A stretch of 64,000 nucleotides of DNA from Gillisia hiemivivida (GTDB lineage: Bacteria > Bacteroidota > Bacteroidia > Flavobacteriales > Flavobacteriaceae), in the NCBI RefSeq assembly GCF_007997295.1, contig NZ_VORY01000008.1, positions 1 through 64,000 of the forward strand. The letters run 5' to 3'. Every line of letters starts with the position of its first letter. Position 1 is the stretch's first letter. Below, piece by piece: positions 35,332 through 45,089 of the stretch. The position numbers and the translations under genes are program-made. The notes beneath the pieces are model-generated. The model was not told the origin of the DNA. It did no database searches and saw only the letters and a program-made list of their open reading frames with translations.

Positions 35332-37053
35332 ATGAAAAACATAGATAAACTTTTTATAGGGTTATTTTCTATATTACTAATGTTTTCTTCATGTAGTGAT
35401 GGAATTGATCCAATAACAGCAGTAGATCCGGGGCCAGATGCTGGTAGCCCTGTAATCAATATTATGTATCCTGCTGAAGGAACCGCAATTCAGGTTCCTG
35501 AGGCGGTAGCTACCATCGACATTAGACTTGAAGTTGTGGATGATATTGAAGTAGAAAAAATTGAAGTATTGGTGAATGGAATCCAAGTAGCAATGTTTGA
35601 TGAATTTACCGATTACCGAATTGTAAAGAGAACAGTAACTTTTGATAATGTTACCAATGGGGAACACATACTTACTGTGAGAGCTACAGATATTTCAGGA
35701 AATGTTACAACCAAAGAGGTGAATTTTAGTAAAGAACCCCCTTATTCTCCTAAATTTGCCGGAGAGTTTTTCTATATGCCTTATGATGGGGATTTTATGG
35801 AATTGGTAAATATTTATACAGCCGACGAGATTGGAAACCCGGCTATTTCTACAGCTTCCTTCCTTGGAACAGGAGCATACAGTGGTGTGGCCGATTCTTA
35901 TATAACCGTCCCTCTTGATGAGGAAGACCTGGGAAGTGATTTCAGTGCTGCATTTTGGTATAAATTAAGTGCTGATGCAAATCGTGCCGGGATCCTGGTA
36001 GCGGGGGCTAATGCCGATGATCGTAATCAGGGCTTCCGTCTTTTCAGGGAAGGATCTGCAACTTCACAAACAATTAAACTGAATGTGGGCACCGGAGGTG
36101 GTGATAGTTGGAATGATGGTGGTAGCATTGATGTAACGGGAGATTGGGTTCACATTGCTTTTAGTGTTACCGCTTCTGAAACTGTTTTATACGTAAACGG
36201 AATGCCTTTGCGCACTGCAACAATCCCCGGAGCTATAGACTGGACCGGGGTAGAGAAAATCACTATAGGGGCAGGTGGGGAGACCTTTAGCTACTGGGAT
36301 CACAAATCAGATACCAACAGCCTTGTAGATGAATTAAGACTTTTCAATACAGCTTTATCCCAAAGTGATATTCAAAATTTAATTAATGCCTCTGCTGTAA
36401 CATTGTATATGCCATTCGACGGACAATACAAGGATATGGTAGGAAACCGTGAGGTTACAGTAGTTGGAACTCCAGGCTTTGCGGGAGAAAGTGTAGAAGG
36501 TACTGATGCCTATGCGGGAGCTGCAAATTCGTATCTTACCCTTCCTTCAGAAGGTTTGTTAGGTGAGGATTTCAGTGCTACTTTCTGGTACAAAGTGAAT
36601 GCCAGTCCTGATAGAGCCGGTCTTATAACAATTGGTCCGGAGGATACAGAAAATGCGAGTTTTCCCGATGTTCAGAATAAAAGAACAAGTGGCTTCAGGC
36701 TTTTCCGCGAAGGAAATGCTACTGAACAACGTATAAAATTAAACGTTGGTTCAGGAACAAGCGATCACTGGAATGATGGCGGCGTTATTAATGTTGCTGA
36801 AGGAGACTGGGTGCACGTGGCGTTTACCATTTCTAGTTCTGAAACTGTTATCTATCTTAATGGAGATGCGGTGAACACAGGCGCATTGCCCAAAGCTATA
36901 GACTGGACCGGAACCGATCTGGTTTCCATTATGTCTGGTGCTCCAAGGTTTACCGAGTGGGGTCACTTGTCCGACACAAGTTTTATGGATGAATTGCGCT
37001 TTTACAATAAAGTGCTTACTCAGGATGAAATTCAGTCCGCAATGGCTGATTAG
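35332..37053 (+). CDS. Surface glycan-binding lipoprotein with two LamG domains
   Basis: 573 residues from ATG 35332, chosen because it gives a normal lipoprotein signal (MKNIDKLFIGLFSILLMFSS then Cys). An Ig-like domain (about residues 40-140; VINIMYPAEGTAIQV to NGEHILTVRATDISGNVTTK) is followed by two LamG/concanavalin-like domains (about 145-355 and 360-570). The two are clearly duplicates: both contain GFRLFREG-AT, IKLNVG, WNDGG, GDWVH-AF and SETV-Y-NG. No catalytic signature is seen. In PULs the gene after susD usually encodes such a surface glycan-binding protein. A terminator follows it. Confidence 0.88.
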   Translation: MKNIDKLFIGLFSILLMFSSCSDGIDPITAVDPGPDAGSPVINIMYPAEGTAIQVPEAVATIDIRLEVVDDIEVEKIEVLVNGIQVAMFDEFTDYRIVKRTVTFDNVTNGEHILTVRATDISGNVTTKEVNFSKEPPYSPKFAGEFFYMPYDGDFMELVNIYTADEIGNPAISTASFLGTGAYSGVADSYITVPLDEEDLGSDFSAAFWYKLSADANRAGILVAGANADDRNQGFRLFREGSATSQTIKLNVGTGGGDSWNDGGSIDVTGDWVHIAFSVTASETVLYVNGMPLRTATIPGAIDWTGVEKITIGAGGETFSYWDHKSDTNSLVDELRLFNTALSQSDIQNLINASAVTLYMPFDGQYKDMVGNREVTVVGTPGFAGESVEGTDAYAGAANSYLTLPSEGLLGEDFSATFWYKVNASPDRAGLITIGPEDTENASFPDVQNKRTSGFRLFREGNATEQRIKLNVGSGTSDHWNDGGVINVAEGDWVHVAFTISSSETVIYLNGDAVNTGALPKAIDWTGTDLVSIMSGAPRFTEWGHLSDTSFMDELRFYNKVLTQDEIQSAMAD

Positions 37054-37061
37054 TTTATAAT

Positions 37062-37099
37062 AGGCTCCGCCAAATCCCTACAAAAGCCGGAGCCTTTTT
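37062..37099 (+). terminator. Intra-PUL terminator after the susCD-LamG genes
   Basis: An 8-bp GC-rich stem (AGGCTCCG and complement, 18-base loop) followed by five Ts, 8 bp past the LamG gene stop. It would let the uptake genes be expressed more strongly than the enzymes downstream. Confidence 0.75.
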
Positions 37100-37284
37100 A
37101 TAAATTTTAAACAGATCCCACTTAATGACCTGAAAGGCGATTCACGTTCAGGGAATAGGTCTGAAATTAAGCAACAAAAATATTTAATAGTCTGATATCT
37201 CTTAAATAGAAAATAAGAGGTAACCTAATTCCATTTCTATATTGAAAGTTATTGGTTTAAGCCCATAATAAAAATAACAGGAAA

Positions 37285-38634
37285 ATGATAAACTTAGAGA
37301 AGTTGAGGAAATTTTATTTAATTGGAATGATCCTGATTTTCTCAGCTTGTTCCGGTGATGACGGTCCAGGCTATCAGGAACCCTATATTCCCGACCCCGG
37401 AAATGGAAATACTGGGGAACTACTTAGCCATGACGAACTTTTAGAGAAAGTCCAGCAACAAACCTTCAAATATTTCTGGGACTTCGCGGGAACCAATTCC
37501 GGTCTTGCTAAGGAGCGTTCGCAGGCCGATGCTTATGGTGGTGAAGGTAGAAATATTGTCACAATGGGAGGTTCCGGTTTTGGCCTTGCGGCATTTCCGG
37601 TTGCGGTAGAGCGTGGCTGGGTATCCAGATCTCAGGCTATTCAACGTCTGGAAAAGATCCTGGATTTTCTGGAAACCATTCCTACCTACCATGGAGCATA
37701 TTCTCATTGGTACCTGGATAATACTGCCCAGACAAGACCTTTTGGCGACATGGATGATGGCGGAGACCTTGTGGAAACTGCTTTCTTAATGCAGGGATTG
37801 CTCATTAACAGACAATATTTTTCAGAAGAAACGAGCATTGTAAACAGGATAACTGCACTATGGGAAGCAGTGGAATGGGACTGGTATACCAAGGAAGAAA
37901 ATGTGCTTTACTGGCATTGGTCGACAAATTTCGGGTTTCAGAAAAATTTGAAAATCCAGGGATGGAATGAATCGCTTATAGTTTATGTGTTGGCAGCATC
38001 TTCACCAACTTATTCTGTACAGCCTGAAGTTTATCATCAGGGATGGGCATCCAATGGGAGTATGGTAAATGACCGCCAACACTATGGAATTAATTTAACT
38101 CTTGGACCCGCATTTGGTGGTCCATTGTTCTTTGCTCATTATTCGTTTATAGGACTAGACCCCCGGAATCTAAGCGACCAATATGCCAATTACTGGGAAC
38201 AAAACCGCGCACATAGCCTCATCCATTATAATTATGCAATAGATAATCCGAAAAATTTTGAAGGTTATGGGGAGAACAGTTGGGGATTTACAGCCAGCGA
38301 TAATTTTGAGGGTTATTCGGCCCACAGTCCCACCAACGATTTAGGTGTAATCACACCTACAGCTGCCTTGTCCTCATTTCCCTATACTCCTGAAGAGTCG
38401 ATGAAGGCCCTGAGGTATTTTTATGAGGAAAGAGGAAATGAACTTTGGGGACCCTATGGTTTTTATGATGCTTTTTCTGAAGAGGAGAACTGGGTTGCCA
38501 ATGGCTATCTGGCCATAGACCAGGGACCAATAATTTCAATGATAGAGAATCACAGAACAGGATTGCTATGGGAATTATTTATGGCCGATGAAGAAATTCA
38601 GGCAGGTCTTGAGCGTCTTGATTTCAATTTTTAA
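37285..38634 (+). CDS. GH144-type endo-beta-1,2-glucanase-like lipoprotein (first copy)
   Basis: A 449-residue lipoprotein (lipobox FSACSGDD, Cys near residue 21, followed by a Pro/Gly-rich linker). The single (alpha/alpha)6-barrel domain matches the 'glycoamylase' family PF10091, which includes the GH144 endo-beta-1,2-glucanases such as that of Chitinophaga pinensis. Conserved blocks: LEKVQQQTFKYFWDFA near 53, TMGGSGFGLAAFPVAVERGW, GGDLVETAFLMQGLL near 157, GWNESLIVYVLAASSPTY, GGPLFFAHYSFIGLDPRNLS and the C-terminal YLAIDQGPIISMIENHRTGL. The acidic lipoprotein start suggests surface exposure. A second copy follows after 26 bp. Substrate is inferred from the family. Confidence 0.85.
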   Translation: MINLEKLRKFYLIGMILIFSACSGDDGPGYQEPYIPDPGNGNTGELLSHDELLEKVQQQTFKYFWDFAGTNSGLAKERSQADAYGGEGRNIVTMGGSGFGLAAFPVAVERGWVSRSQAIQRLEKILDFLETIPTYHGAYSHWYLDNTAQTRPFGDMDDGGDLVETAFLMQGLLINRQYFSEETSIVNRITALWEAVEWDWYTKEENVLYWHWSTNFGFQKNLKIQGWNESLIVYVLAASSPTYSVQPEVYHQGWASNGSMVNDRQHYGINLTLGPAFGGPLFFAHYSFIGLDPRNLSDQYANYWEQNRAHSLIHYNYAIDNPKNFEGYGENSWGFTASDNFEGYSAHSPTNDLGVITPTAALSSFPYTPEESMKALRYFYEERGNELWGPYGFYDAFSEEENWVANGYLAIDQGPIISMIENHRTGLLWELFMADEEIQAGLERLDFNF

Positions 38635-38660
38635 GTACTGTTGCGAATAAAATTTAATAT

Positions 38661-40022
38661 ATGACCAATTTGAAAATTAGTTTATTACTGCTTTTATTTA
38701 TTACCAGTATTGGCTGTAAGTATAACAGGGAAGTAGAAACTACAACAAAGGAACAACAGGAATTAACTGATGATGCATTAATGGATACAGTTCAAAGACA
38801 AACCCTTAAATATTTTTGGGATTACGCCGAACCCAACTCCGGAATGGCACGCGAACGCTATCACCCGGATGGGGAATATCCAAAAAATGATGCTCATGTG
38901 GTTACCACCGGAGGATCTGGTTTTGGACTAATGGCCATAGTTGCAGGAATGGAACGTGAATTCATTGAACGTGATTCGGCAGTAGCACGATTGGATAAGA
39001 TCGCAAAATTTTTAGATAATGCACCAAGATTTCACGGAGTTTGGCCGCATTGGTTAAACGGCGAAACAGGCGAAACCCAGGCTTTTAGTGACAAAGATAA
39101 CGGGGGAGATCTTGTTGAAACTTCATTTTTAGCACAGGGCTTTATCGTGGTACGCGAATATTTAAAAAACGGGAACGAAGAAGAAAAAGCAGTTGCTGCA
39201 AAATACGATGAACTTTGGAAAGGCATCGAGTGGGATTGGTATACGAACAATAAAGACGGACTTTACTGGCACTGGTCACCGGATTATCAATGGGAAATGG
39301 ATTTTATGATCGAAGGTTACAATGAGTGTTTGATTACCTATGTTATGGCCGCTTCATCACCAGATCATTCCATAGAAGCAAGTGTGTATCACAATGGTTG
39401 GGCCAGGAGTGGAGATATCTCTACCGATGTTGAAGCTTATGATCTTCCTCTAATCTTAAAGCACAATACCAGGGGAGATAAAGGTGGTCCGTTATTTTGG
39501 GCACATTATTCCTATCTGGGATTAAATCCTAAAGGGCTTAGTGACAAATATGCCAATTACTGGGATCTCAATGTAAATCACTCTAAGATCAATTATCTGT
39601 ATTGCCAGGAAAATCCTAATGGCTTTGAAACCTATAATGAAAACTCATGGGGATTAACAGCCAGTTATACCCGTAATAAAGACAACAGTATTGGATACAG
39701 CGCGCATTCTCCCGATAATGATAAAGGAGTGGTGTCACCTACTGCCGCTTTAAGTTCATTGCCCTATACTCCGGAAGAATCTATGAAAGCAATGAGGTAT
39801 TTCTTTGAAGATCAAAATGAATTACTTTGGGGTCCTGCAGGGTTTTACGATGCCTTTAGTCTTGAGGGAACTCCGTGGGTAGCTAAAAAATATCTTGCGA
39901 TAGACCAGGGACCAATTGTAGTAATGATAGAGAATCACCGATCCGGCCTCATCTGGGATCTGTTTATGAATGCGCCTGAAGTAAAACAGGGATTGGATAA
40001 ATTGGGATTCAGTATTCAGTAG
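38661..40022 (+). CDS. GH144-type endo-beta-1,2-glucanase-like lipoprotein (second copy)
   Basis: A 453-residue paralogue of the preceding gene with the same block order: MDTVQRQTLKYFWDYAEP, TTGGSGFGLMAIVAGMERE, GGDLVETSFLAQGF near residue 153, GYNECLITYVMAASSPDHS, GGPLFWAHYSYLGLNPKGLS and YLAIDQGPIVVMIENHRSGL. The start is a lipoprotein signal (FITSIGCK, Cys19) without the long linker of copy one, which may place it periplasmically or closer to the membrane. Two GH144-like enzymes in a row would allow a surface endo-cutter and a second enzyme releasing short oligosaccharides; this division is a guess. Confidence 0.84.
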   Translation: MTNLKISLLLLLFITSIGCKYNREVETTTKEQQELTDDALMDTVQRQTLKYFWDYAEPNSGMARERYHPDGEYPKNDAHVVTTGGSGFGLMAIVAGMEREFIERDSAVARLDKIAKFLDNAPRFHGVWPHWLNGETGETQAFSDKDNGGDLVETSFLAQGFIVVREYLKNGNEEEKAVAAKYDELWKGIEWDWYTNNKDGLYWHWSPDYQWEMDFMIEGYNECLITYVMAASSPDHSIEASVYHNGWARSGDISTDVEAYDLPLILKHNTRGDKGGPLFWAHYSYLGLNPKGLSDKYANYWDLNVNHSKINYLYCQENPNGFETYNENSWGLTASYTRNKDNSIGYSAHSPDNDKGVVSPTAALSSLPYTPEESMKAMRYFFEDQNELLWGPAGFYDAFSLEGTPWVAKKYLAIDQGPIVVMIENHRSGLIWDLFMNAPEVKQGLDKLGFSIQ

Positions 40023-40056
40023 TAACTTAAGGTTTACAGTTTTTAATTCTACGATT

Positions 40057-40854
40057 ATGAAAAACAGAGTTTTATATTTAGGAATTTTGATTGCATCTTT
40101 TATAATAGCACCTTTTTGCTCAGCAGAAGCACAATCTAAAATGGATTTTAAAAAGGAATATTTTATAAAAAAAGGCGATACCTTGAATTATAGAATCCTT
40201 TTTCCAAAAGATTTTTCAGAAGACAAAAAATATCCGGTAGTTCTGTTTCTACATGGAGCCGGGGAGAGAGGAAATGATAACGAATCTCAACTCACCCACG
40301 GCAGCTCTCTTTTTCTTGAAAACAGGGAAAATTTTCCTGCTATTGTGATCTTTCCGCAGGCACCAGAAGATGATTATTGGGCAAAAGTAGAGGTTAATCG
40401 GGATACCATTCCTTTTCAGTTCGATTTTAAAAATGAGCAGCCGGCCACTACTTCGTTGGAGTTGGTGATGGATTTAATGGATGAAATGACTACGAAAAAC
40501 TTTATAAATAAAGAACGAATTTACGTGGGCGGACTATCGATGGGAGGAATGGGAACTTACGAACTCATTTACAAAAAACCCGAAATGTTTGCCGCAGCTT
40601 TTGCTATTTGCGGTGGGGCAAATCCTGAAATAGCCAAAGAATATCCGCAAGACTTCAATATTTGGCTTTTCCACGGAAAAAAAGATGATGTAGTACTTCC
40701 AAAATATTCTGAAGCGATGGCAAGGGCCATTAACCATTATGGCGGAAACGCTAAACTTTCATTATATCCGGAAGATAATCACAACAGCTGGGATTCGGCT
40801 TTTGCTGAGCCTAATTTATTGCCCTGGTTGTTTTCACAAAAACGATCTGAATAG
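40057..40854 (+). CDS. Secreted alpha/beta hydrolase (esterase/PHB-depolymerase-like)
   Basis: A 265-residue protein with a signal peptide (hydrophobic residues 7-20, cleavage near AEAQ). The catalytic elements are visible: oxyanion loop LFLHGAGERGND near residue 67, nucleophile elbow GGLSMGGMGTYEL (Ser near 160), acid in FHGKKDDVVLP near 208, and His in PEDNHNSWDSAF near 242. Enzymes of this type act as carboxylesterases. In this position it could remove acyl groups (for example succinyl or acetyl) from the glycan before uptake; beta-1,2-glucans of Alphaproteobacteria are often succinylated, but that link is inference. Confidence 0.82.
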   Translation: MKNRVLYLGILIASFIIAPFCSAEAQSKMDFKKEYFIKKGDTLNYRILFPKDFSEDKKYPVVLFLHGAGERGNDNESQLTHGSSLFLENRENFPAIVIFPQAPEDDYWAKVEVNRDTIPFQFDFKNEQPATTSLELVMDLMDEMTTKNFINKERIYVGGLSMGGMGTYELIYKKPEMFAAAFAICGGANPEIAKEYPQDFNIWLFHGKKDDVVLPKYSEAMARAINHYGGNAKLSLYPEDNHNSWDSAFAEPNLLPWLFSQKRSE

Positions 40855-40903
40855 GGACATGAAAAGAATTTGACAATTATTAATCTGTTTAAGACGGAAA
40901 GAA

Positions 40904-42709
40904 ATGAAATGTTATAATAGCATACTTACAGCAACGGCCTTATTATTTGGTGTTATTATATATGCACAGGGGGTAGTTCCGGAAACTTATATCAATCCTT
41001 TGGATATTGATTATACCTATATGGTTTATAATTCAAATAAGAATATTTCCTACCGTTCCGGAGCAGATCCTGCGGTTATTGAATTTCGTGGCGAATACTA
41101 CATGTTTGTCACACGTTCTTTTGGTTATTGGCATTCCACCGATTTGATCAATTGGGAATTTATTAGACCAGAACAATGGTTTTTCGAGGGTTCCAATGCA
41201 CCAACGGCATTCAATTATAAAGATTCGCTGGTGTATTTTGCAGGCGATCCCGCAGGTTATGGGAGTATTCTTTACACCGATGACCCTAAAAGTGGTAAGT
41301 GGACACCAACCGCATCAATTACCAAAAATATTCAGGATTCGGAATTATTTATTGACGATGACGGGAAAACCTATTTGTATTGGGGCTCGTCAAATGTACA
41401 TCCCCTTCGTGTGAAAATGCTGAACAAAGACGATCGTTTTCTTGAAACCGGGGTTGAAAAAGAACTTTTCAACCTGGTGGAAGAAGAACACGGTTGGGAA
41501 CGCTTTGGTGAAAATAATTTCCATCCAACCTTAAAGGAAGGATACATGGAAGGTGCCTCGATGACCAAACACGATGGTAAATACTATTTACAGTATGCGG
41601 CACCCGGTACACAATTTAATGTGTATGCCGATGCAGCTTATATTGGCGAAACCCCGCTTGGTCCTTTTACTTACATGAAAAATAATCCCATGAGTTTCAA
41701 GCCGGGCGGTTTCACTAATGGGGCAGGCCATGGGATCACTATGAAACAAACCAATGGACAGTACTGGCATTTTGCCACCATGGCCCTGGCTTCCAATTCT
41801 CATTGGGAACGTAGGCTGGCTATGTTTCCTACCTATTTTGATGAGGAAGGTTTAATGTACACCATTACAAGCTACGGCGACTATCCGTTGTTTGGGCCAG
41901 ATCATCCAACACAAGCGGGACAGCATAGTGGCTGGATGTTGCTTTCTTACAAAGGAAAAGTAACGGTTTCATCTTCGCAAATGCAGGTGAAAAAAAGTAC
42001 TTCTACCTATGATGATTATGACATCACCGAAATGCCACTTGAAAAGAACAGTGAAGGTGAAATTATTTCGAAGTTGTTAACCGATGAAAGCCCGAAATCC
42101 TTTTGGGTTGCTGAAGCCAACGATGATGAGCAATGGGTTGAGATCGAAATGCTTTCCCCCCGGAATATTTATGCTTTTCAGTTAAATTTTCACGATGAGG
42201 AGTCGGGCATTTATACACGAACTGAAGGCTTGCGCCACAGATTCACCGTGGAAGTTTCAGAAGATGGTGAACATTGGGAAACGGTTGTAGACAGAAGTAA
42301 AAGTTATAAAGATGCTCCAAATGCCTACATCACCCTTAATCAACCTGTACAAGGAAAATACGTACGCTATAATAATATCGAGGTGCCGGGGAATAACCTG
42401 GCATTATCCGAAATAAGAATATTTGGTAAAGGTTTAGGTAAGAAGCCTGCAAAGGTTAAGGGATTCGAAGTTTCCCGCGAGGAAGATCGAAGAGATGCCT
42501 CCTTTACGTGGAATTCGGTTAAAGGAGCTCAGGGATACAATATCCGCTGGGGCATTGCTCCAGATAAATTATATCAATCCTGGTTGATTTACGATGAAAA
42601 TGAACATTTTATGCGCAATCTGGACCGTGATACAGAATATTACTTCAGTGTTGAGTCATTCAATGAGAATGGGATTTCTGAAAGGTCTGAGATTATCAGG
42701 GTGAAATAA
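40904..42709 (+). CDS. GH43 family enzyme with F5/8C and fibronectin type III modules
   Basis: A 601-residue secreted protein (signal to about residue 22). Residues 30-345 form a five-bladed propeller of the GH43 type: SGADPAVIEFRGEYYMFVT (candidate base Asp55), SELFIDDDGKTYLYWGSS near 147, EGASMTKHDGKYYLQYA near 207, and GHGITMKQTNGQYWHF. Residues about 385-505 are a discoidin-like domain (WVEIEMLSPRNIYAFQLNF to VRYNNIEVPGNNLALSEIRI), and 515-601 a fibronectin III module ending ESFNENGISERSE. Subfamily and substrate are unclear; GH43 members cleave arabinosides, xylosides or galactosides, so it may trim side chains. Two decayed relatives lie at 45090-46122 and 49638-50145. Confidence 0.83.
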   Translation: MKCYNSILTATALLFGVIIYAQGVVPETYINPLDIDYTYMVYNSNKNISYRSGADPAVIEFRGEYYMFVTRSFGYWHSTDLINWEFIRPEQWFFEGSNAPTAFNYKDSLVYFAGDPAGYGSILYTDDPKSGKWTPTASITKNIQDSELFIDDDGKTYLYWGSSNVHPLRVKMLNKDDRFLETGVEKELFNLVEEEHGWERFGENNFHPTLKEGYMEGASMTKHDGKYYLQYAAPGTQFNVYADAAYIGETPLGPFTYMKNNPMSFKPGGFTNGAGHGITMKQTNGQYWHFATMALASNSHWERRLAMFPTYFDEEGLMYTITSYGDYPLFGPDHPTQAGQHSGWMLLSYKGKVTVSSSQMQVKKSTSTYDDYDITEMPLEKNSEGEIISKLLTDESPKSFWVAEANDDEQWVEIEMLSPRNIYAFQLNFHDEESGIYTRTEGLRHRFTVEVSEDGEHWETVVDRSKSYKDAPNAYITLNQPVQGKYVRYNNIEVPGNNLALSEIRIFGKGLGKKPAKVKGFEVSREEDRRDASFTWNSVKGAQGYNIRWGIAPDKLYQSWLIYDENEHFMRNLDRDTEYYFSVESFNENGISERSEIIRVK

Positions 42710-42748
42710 TTGAAACAAAAACCTAATTTAATAAATAAAGATTTTACA

Positions 42749-45016
42749 ATGAGAAAAATTTATCTGTCAATTAGTATGTTGCTTCTTGCGGGCAGCTTTG
42801 CGCTTCAGGCACAAACTCAAATTCCTGAAGTAGAGGAACTCCTCTCTAAAATGACTCTAGAAGAAAAGATCGGTCAGCTAAACTTACTAACTCCTGGCGG
42901 TGGTGTTGCTACAGGATCTGTGGTGAGTGAAGATGTAGAGGCCAAGATCAAAGCGGGAAATGTAGGAGGAGTGTTTGGCGTTTCGAGCCCAGAGCGGGTT
43001 AGGCAGGCGCAGGACCTTGCAGTGAAAAATTCACGTCTTAAAATTCCGCTGCTTATAGGTAGCGATGTGATCCATGGGTATAAAACCACTTTTCCTATTC
43101 CGCTGGGACTTTCGGCCAGCTGGGATATGGAACTTATAAAGGAAACCGCCCAAATAGCAGCCAAAGAAGCCACAGCCGATGGGATTAACTGGAATTTCTC
43201 TCCAATGGTGGATATTTCGCGCGACCCTCGTTGGGGCCGGGTAGCTGAAGGTGCAGGAGAAGACCCCTACCTGGGCTCGCAGGTTGCTAAAGCAATGGTT
43301 GAGGGTTACCAGGGAGATGATCTTTCAAAGCCAGAAACAATGATCTCTACTGTAAAGCATATGGCGCTCTACGGAGCTGCTGAAGGTGGTCGCGATTATA
43401 ATCGTGTAGATATGAGTCGTGCAAAGATGTTTAATGAATACCTGCCACCTTATAAAGCCGCAGTAGATGCCGGAGTATGGAGTGTAATGACCTCCTTTAA
43501 TGACATAGACGGGGTTCCCGCTTCAGGAAATAACTGGCTGCTTACCGATGTTTTACGTGAGCGCTGGGGATTTGATGGGTTTGTGGTATCAGATTATACT
43601 TCAGTAAACGAAATGATCGCTCACGGCATGGGAGATTTGCAGGCCGTTTCGGCACTGGCGATCAATGCCGGGCTGGATATGGATATGGTTGGAGAAGGTT
43701 TTCTTACCACCCTAAAAAAATCTGTTGAAGAAGGAAAAGTTACTGAAGAAACTATTACCACTGCCGCCAGAAGGATCCTTGAAGCTAAACACAAACTTGG
43801 ATTATTTGATGATCCTTACAGGTACTCTGATGAAAGCAGGCCGGAAACCGATATACTTACAGCAGCTAATCGGGCGAAAGCCAGGGAAGCAGCCACCAAA
43901 TCTTTCGTGCTTCTTAAAAAACATAACAACACCCTGCCAATTTCAAAAAATGCAAAGATTGCACTTATTGGACCGCTGGCAAATAACAAGAACAATATGT
44001 TGGGAACCTGGGCACCTACAGGCGATCAACAGCTTTCAATCCCAATACTGGAAGGTTTTAAAAATGTGGCGCCCAATGCAAGTATTACCTATGCAAAAGG
44101 AGCCAACATAAGCGATGACACCACCTTTGCAAAAAAGGTGAATGTCTTTGGGCCCCGTATTGAAATCTCAGAAGAATCTCCGGAGCAATTGTTGAAGGAA
44201 GCTATGAAGTTGGTTGCGAATGCCGATGTGGTTGTTGCAGTGGTTGGGGAAGCATCAGAAATGAGTGGGGAAGCCGCCAGTCGAACTGACATTTCTATTC
44301 CTGAAAGTCAGAAGAAACTGATAAGGGAACTTGCCGCAAGCGGAAAGCCCGTGGTTCTGGTCTTAATGAGTGGTCGCCCGCTTACCATTCCGGAAGAAAT
44401 GGAATTACCGGTGAGTATATTACAGGTATGGCATCCCGGGGTGGAAGCAGGAAATGCTGTAGCCGATGTAGTTTTTGGAGATTATAATCCTTCGGGAAAA
44501 CTTACATCTACCTGGCCCGTAAATGTGGGACAGATCCCTATCTACTACGGAATGAGAACCACCGGAAGGCCCGCAGCTTCAGAAAAATTTGAGAAATTCA
44601 AATCCAATTATCTTGACGCTCCAAACGCCCCTCTATTTCCCTTTGGATATGGGTTGAGCTATACAGAATTTGATTATTCCAATGTGAAAGTGAGCGATGC
44701 TACACTTTCTGAAAATGGAAGTATTACCATCTCAGCAACTGTAACCAATTCCGGAGATTATAACGGCGAAGAAGTCGTGCAACTTTACCTGCATGACAAA
44801 GTGAGGTCTATTACTCCACCAATGAAAGAATTAAAAGGTTTTAAAAAGATCTTCCTTGAAAAAGGGGCTTCTCAAACCGTGACATTTGAGATCACTACAG
44901 AAGACCTTAAATTCTATAACAATGAGGAGGAATTCATCTTTGAACCCGGAGAGTTTGAATTTTTTGTAGGTGGCAGCTCAGACAATAAATTTATCGGAAG
45001 TTTTACCGTAGAGTAG
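42749..45016 (+). CDS. bglX: GH3 beta-glucosidase (BglX-like)
   Basis: 755 residues from ATG 42749; the frame extends to a TTG at 42710, but the later ATG starts a clear signal peptide (MRKIYLSISMLLLAGSFA, cleavage after QAQ). Domains: GH3 N-terminal barrel (about 30-350, RWGRVAEGAGEDPYLGSQVA, nucleophile Asp near residue 280 in FVVSDYTSVNE), GH3 C-terminal domain (about 390-620), and a fibronectin III-like end (FYNNEEEFIFEPGEFEFFVG). Periplasmic enzymes of this type release glucose from beta-gluco-oligosaccharides; some Bacteroides GH3 enzymes prefer beta-1,2 linkages. It would finish digestion of the GH144 products. Confidence 0.93.
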   Translation: MRKIYLSISMLLLAGSFALQAQTQIPEVEELLSKMTLEEKIGQLNLLTPGGGVATGSVVSEDVEAKIKAGNVGGVFGVSSPERVRQAQDLAVKNSRLKIPLLIGSDVIHGYKTTFPIPLGLSASWDMELIKETAQIAAKEATADGINWNFSPMVDISRDPRWGRVAEGAGEDPYLGSQVAKAMVEGYQGDDLSKPETMISTVKHMALYGAAEGGRDYNRVDMSRAKMFNEYLPPYKAAVDAGVWSVMTSFNDIDGVPASGNNWLLTDVLRERWGFDGFVVSDYTSVNEMIAHGMGDLQAVSALAINAGLDMDMVGEGFLTTLKKSVEEGKVTEETITTAARRILEAKHKLGLFDDPYRYSDESRPETDILTAANRAKAREAATKSFVLLKKHNNTLPISKNAKIALIGPLANNKNNMLGTWAPTGDQQLSIPILEGFKNVAPNASITYAKGANISDDTTFAKKVNVFGPRIEISEESPEQLLKEAMKLVANADVVVAVVGEASEMSGEAASRTDISIPESQKKLIRELAASGKPVVLVLMSGRPLTIPEEMELPVSILQVWHPGVEAGNAVADVVFGDYNPSGKLTSTWPVNVGQIPIYYGMRTTGRPAASEKFEKFKSNYLDAPNAPLFPFGYGLSYTEFDYSNVKVSDATLSENGSITISATVTNSGDYNGEEVVQLYLHDKVRSITPPMKELKGFKKIFLEKGASQTVTFEITTEDLKFYNNEEEFIFEPGEFEFFVGGSSDNKFIGSFTVE

Positions 45017-45077
45017 ATAGTAAAATTCATTAATATGCTCCTCTCACAAAACCCATTTTTTTTTGAAGGAGCATTTA

Positions 45078-45085
45078 TACTTTTG
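45078..45085 (+). promoter_or_regulatory. -7 element before the GH43 pseudogene
   Basis: TACTTTTG matches TANNTTTG exactly, only 4 bp before the ATG of the pseudogene. The promoter match may be chance or a survival from the intact gene. Confidence 0.35.
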
Positions 45086-45089
45086 GAAA

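Noticed and set aside
42710-42748. TTG start for the GH3 gene directly after the GH43 stop
   Set aside because: The ATG at 42749 begins a clear signal peptide; the extension is polar and unlike relatives.
45035-45074. Hairpin after the GH3 gene as terminator
   Set aside because: The stem is about 8 bp with a 24-base loop and no T-run follows, so I did not list it.
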